Assembly (NCBI GenBank): GCA_035293045.1
Contig: DATDOY010000114.1
Location: forward strand, 1-6,699
Direction of reading: 5' to 3'
Source of the DNA: DATDOY01 sp035293045
GTDB taxonomy: Bacteria > Actinomycetota > Acidimicrobiia > IMCC26256 > JACPCJ01
DNA: 6,699 nucleotides
The position numbers and the translations under genes were made by a program. This document shows positions 5,407-6,699 of this stretch, piece after piece; the first letter of the stretch is position 1, and each line of letters opens with the position of its first letter. Under the pieces are notes generated by a model. It saw only the letters and a program-made list of their open reading frames with translations. It was not told where the DNA came from and made no database searches.

Positions 5407-5841
5407 TCAGGGCCGACAGTCGGTCGGGTTGGTGTAGTACCCCGAAACGACGCAGCTGCCGGCGTGCACACAACTGGTCGTCCCCGTCGACGACGCCCAA
5501 TCCTCGAAGTACCAGGCGCACGCCCCGGCCACGGCCGCGATCTGCCCGTCTCGCTCATGGCGAGCGCAGGCCCCGACGCCTACGACCGACCCGCACCACT
5601 GGCCCGCGGGCTCGGCGCCGTACGCGCCGCCGGCCGTCGATGACCCGGCCACGTAGGTCTTGTGGGAGCCGAGGGCCGGGACGACCGGGATCGCCGGAGC
5701 GGCCTCGTCGGCCCGAACTCGCACGGTGCCCGAGGCCGGGTCGGCCTCCACGGCCGGGGTGGCGGATGCCGACGGCGTCGGCAGGACGGTGATCGCCGCC
5801 CCAATACTGAACAGTGCGACCCCTTTGATGACCCTTCGCAT
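5407..5841 (-). CDS. small exported six-cysteine protein, unknown family
   Basis: The protein has 144 aa from ATG 5841; GGGGAGAG with seven bases of spacing supports this start over the in-frame TTG at 5862. Residues 1-27 are a signal peptide (MRRVIKG, hydrophobic core, cleavage after SASA). A Pro/Ala/Glu-rich linker (28-58) leads to a Cys-, Gly- and Tyr-rich C-terminal domain with cysteines at 83, 92, 108, 124, 130 and 142, probably three disulfides, and W.C...VGVGAC, AGACAWYFEDW and GYYTNPTDC segments. I recognise no family, and it does not align convincingly with the eight-cysteine pair, although size, export and neighbourhood agree. No sorting signal or membrane anchor is present. It is separated from the LPXTG gene by 159 bases that contain their own promoter-like elements, so it is probably a separate transcript under the same control. 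Confidence 0.82.
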   Translation of the reverse strand: MRRVIKGVALFSIGAAITVLPTPSASATPAVEADPASGTVRVRADEAAPAIPVVPALGSHKTYVAGSSTAGGAYGAEPAGQWCGSVVGVGACARHERDGQIAAVAGACAWYFEDWASSTGTTSCVHAGSCVVSGYYTNPTDCRP

Positions 5842-5844
5842 GGT

Positions 5845-5854
5845 CTCTCTCCCC
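5845..5854 (-). promoter_or_regulatory. ribosome binding site fixing ATG 5841
   Basis: The - strand GGGGAGAGAG has its GGAG core seven bases before ATG 5841, which decides this start over the TTG at 5862. Confidence 0.7.
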
Positions 5855-5872
5855 GCAGACAAGAGTGCACTT

Positions 5873-5885
5873 CACACTTCGTGTG
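5873..5885 (-). promoter_or_regulatory. leader hairpin CACAC-GAA-GTGTG
   Basis: Perfect five-base arms enclose a GAA loop on the transcribed strand, a C(GNA)G-type triloop known to be stable. It lies 31 bases before ATG 5841 and includes the CACGAAG string shared with the leader of the LPXTG gene. As DNA it could instead be a protein binding site. Confidence 0.4.
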
Positions 5886-5955
5886 CAGAAAACGGCATCG
5901 GCGTCACGGAGCGTGGGCAAGAGAGCCCGATCGCGTCATTTTCGTGCGGTTGGGA

Positions 5956-5965
5956 GGACTAGTCC
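5956..5965. promoter_or_regulatory. GGACTAGTCC palindrome, copy 2 (upstream of six-cysteine protein gene)
   Basis: This is identical to copy 1 over 12 coding-strand bases (GGGGACTAGTCC). It lies 114 bases before ATG 5841 and is followed after 14 bases by AAATGAC. The near-equal distance to two start codons is the main reason to treat it as functional. Confidence 0.45.
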
Positions 5966-5995
5966 CCCGTGGCGGATTTGCGGGGAGGGGGCGAG

Positions 5996-6385
5996 TCAGG
6001 CCGCGACGGACGAGCCGTCGAGCAACGACCGCCACGGGCGCAAAATCGTGGCCGTCGCCCGCGGCTCAGCCTCCACTGCGACGAGCGCGGCGGCGGCCTG
6101 GCGGGCTGCGCGCGCCACCATTGTCACGCGGGCGTCCGGGAGGGTCATTTGGGCGTCGAGCGTGGTCAACACGGTGGCGGCCGCTTCGTGCGCGGCGACG
6201 CCCGCTTCGCGGGAGCGCCCGAGTCGTCGGACCGCGTCGTCGGCGACGGCAAGGGCGCGGCGCCACTCGAGCCAGTCCGCCGACGACACCATCGAACACT
6301 CGATCGCCGCGGCGATCTCATCGAGATCAGCGAGCGTGATCTGCGCAAGGCGGTGGATGAACTCCTGTTGGCGATCCTGGTGCAT
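5996..6385 (-). CDS. hypothetical cytoplasmic helical protein, 129 aa
   Basis: I do not recognise this protein. From ATG 6385 it has 129 aa, mostly Ala-, Glu- and Arg-rich predicted helix, with no signal peptide or membrane segment and one Cys (IECSM). Residues 1-25 (RQQEFIHRLAQITLADLDEIA) and a DWLEWRRALAVADDAVRRLG segment near 35-55 are its most distinctive parts. The start was chosen because CGGAG stands six bases upstream; ATG 6412 and TTG 6457 in the same frame have poorer sites. It lies 154 bases upstream of the six-cysteine gene on the same strand, and the GGACTAGTCC element lies between them, so it is probably transcribed separately. Unlike the next five genes it is not exported, so a functional link to them is unproven; a small regulatory or accessory role would be guesswork. 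Confidence 0.65.
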   Translation of the reverse strand: MHQDRQQEFIHRLAQITLADLDEIAAAIECSMVSSADWLEWRRALAVADDAVRRLGRSREAGVAAHEAAATVLTTLDAQMTLPDARVTMVARAARQAAAALVAVEAEPRATATILRPWRSLLDGSSVAA

Positions 6386-6535
6386 CGAAGGCTCCGATTC
6401 TGGTGCGGCCATCCCTGTACGTCTGAGACGGGGGCCCGTCGCGCCGATCGCGGTCAACGCTCACGATGGGAAGTCCACTATTCGGACATTTCTTACGAAG
6501 GACCGCCCGACCATCGGGGCTGTGGCCGCCCAGCG

Positions 6536-6699
6536 CTAGAACTTCACCCCCGTGGGTGCCCGGACCTCGTACGTTGCGCCCAACACGAACTCGCGCTGGG
6601 ATCCGAAATACAGCCGGGAACCGTCGGGGCTGAGCGTGATCCCTGTCACCTCCGACTCCAGGGGCACCGGCGTCGGGTTGGGCTGGTTGACGAGACCTT
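6536..6699 (-). CDS. C-terminus of a beta-propeller protein, PhoX/DUF839-like (5' end outside window)
   Basis: The last 53 codons end at TAG 6538-6536. The translation contains ESEVTGITLSPDGSRLYFGS followed by QRE..LGATYEV.APTGVKF. A SPDG-R-LYF beta-propeller blade followed by a final T-Y-E-V strand close to the stop is what I know from the C-terminus of PhoX / DUF839 proteins (calcium-dependent alkaline phosphatases and relatives). A TolB-like or other six-bladed propeller would also show SPDG.RLYF, so the family is probable rather than certain. The active site lies outside the window. Confidence 0.6.
   Translation of the reverse strand, partial: GLVNQPNPTPVPLESEVTGITLSPDGSRLYFGSQREFVLGATYEVRAPTGVKF

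Noticed and set aside
5380..5423. Possible terminator after the six-cysteine gene (CCGA-CTG-TCGG and a nearby TTTTT run on the - strand)
   Set aside because: The stem is only four or five pairs, lies inside the coding end, and is separated from the T run by more than a dozen bases.
6506..6518. Small hairpin CCCGA-CCA-TCGGG after the propeller gene
   Set aside because: Five base pairs without a T tract is common in GC-rich intergenic DNA; I see no strong signal in the 150-base gap 6386-6535.

Overview
The window is high-GC DNA (roughly two thirds G+C by eye) with dense genes, GTG as well as ATG starts, and one protein ending in an LPXTG cell-wall sorting signal. This points to a high-GC Gram-positive, i.e. 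an actinobacterium in the broad sense. An environmental lineage such as Acidimicrobiia would fit, but the sequence does not fix the taxon.

Left part (1-1594, + strand): the 3' end of an AtuA/DUF1446-family gene (acyclic terpene utilization family), a one-base-overlapping gene for the separate AtuA C-terminal ferredoxin-fold partner, and, 68 bases on, an FMN-dependent nitroreductase-family gene. This is ordinary catabolic or redox gene content.

Middle part (1674-5841, - strand): five consecutive genes, each with a clear Sec signal peptide ending in an AxA cleavage site and none with a recognisable enzyme domain. Read in the direction of transcription they are: a 144-aa six-cysteine exported protein (5841-5407); a 678-aa surface protein with a C-terminal LPRTG sortase signal (5247-3211); a 165-aa eight-cysteine exported protein carrying a DxDxDG calcium-type loop (3198-2701); a 144-aa eight-cysteine paralogue of it (2575-2141); and a 150-aa exported protein built from a 38-residue repeat (2126-1674). 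The last four look like one transcription unit, with a 12-base gap, a 125-base gap with a hairpin, and then close or overlapping spacing. The upstream regions of the first two genes share an ordered set of elements: the palindrome GGACTAGTCC at 114/115 bases from the start codon, AAATGAC, CACGAAG inside a small hairpin, and a GGGGAGAG ribosome binding site. This suggests co-regulation. The block is the most interesting part: an apparently undescribed cell-surface module of one sortase-anchored protein plus small secreted cysteine-rich proteins. Its function cannot be read from the sequence.

Right part (5996-6699, - strand): a 129-aa cytoplasmic hypothetical protein and the last 53 codons of a beta-propeller protein that resembles the C-terminus of the PhoX/DUF839 family.

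No tRNA, rRNA, CRISPR array, insertion sequence or integrase is visible, and there is no gene-free stretch above 300 bases.
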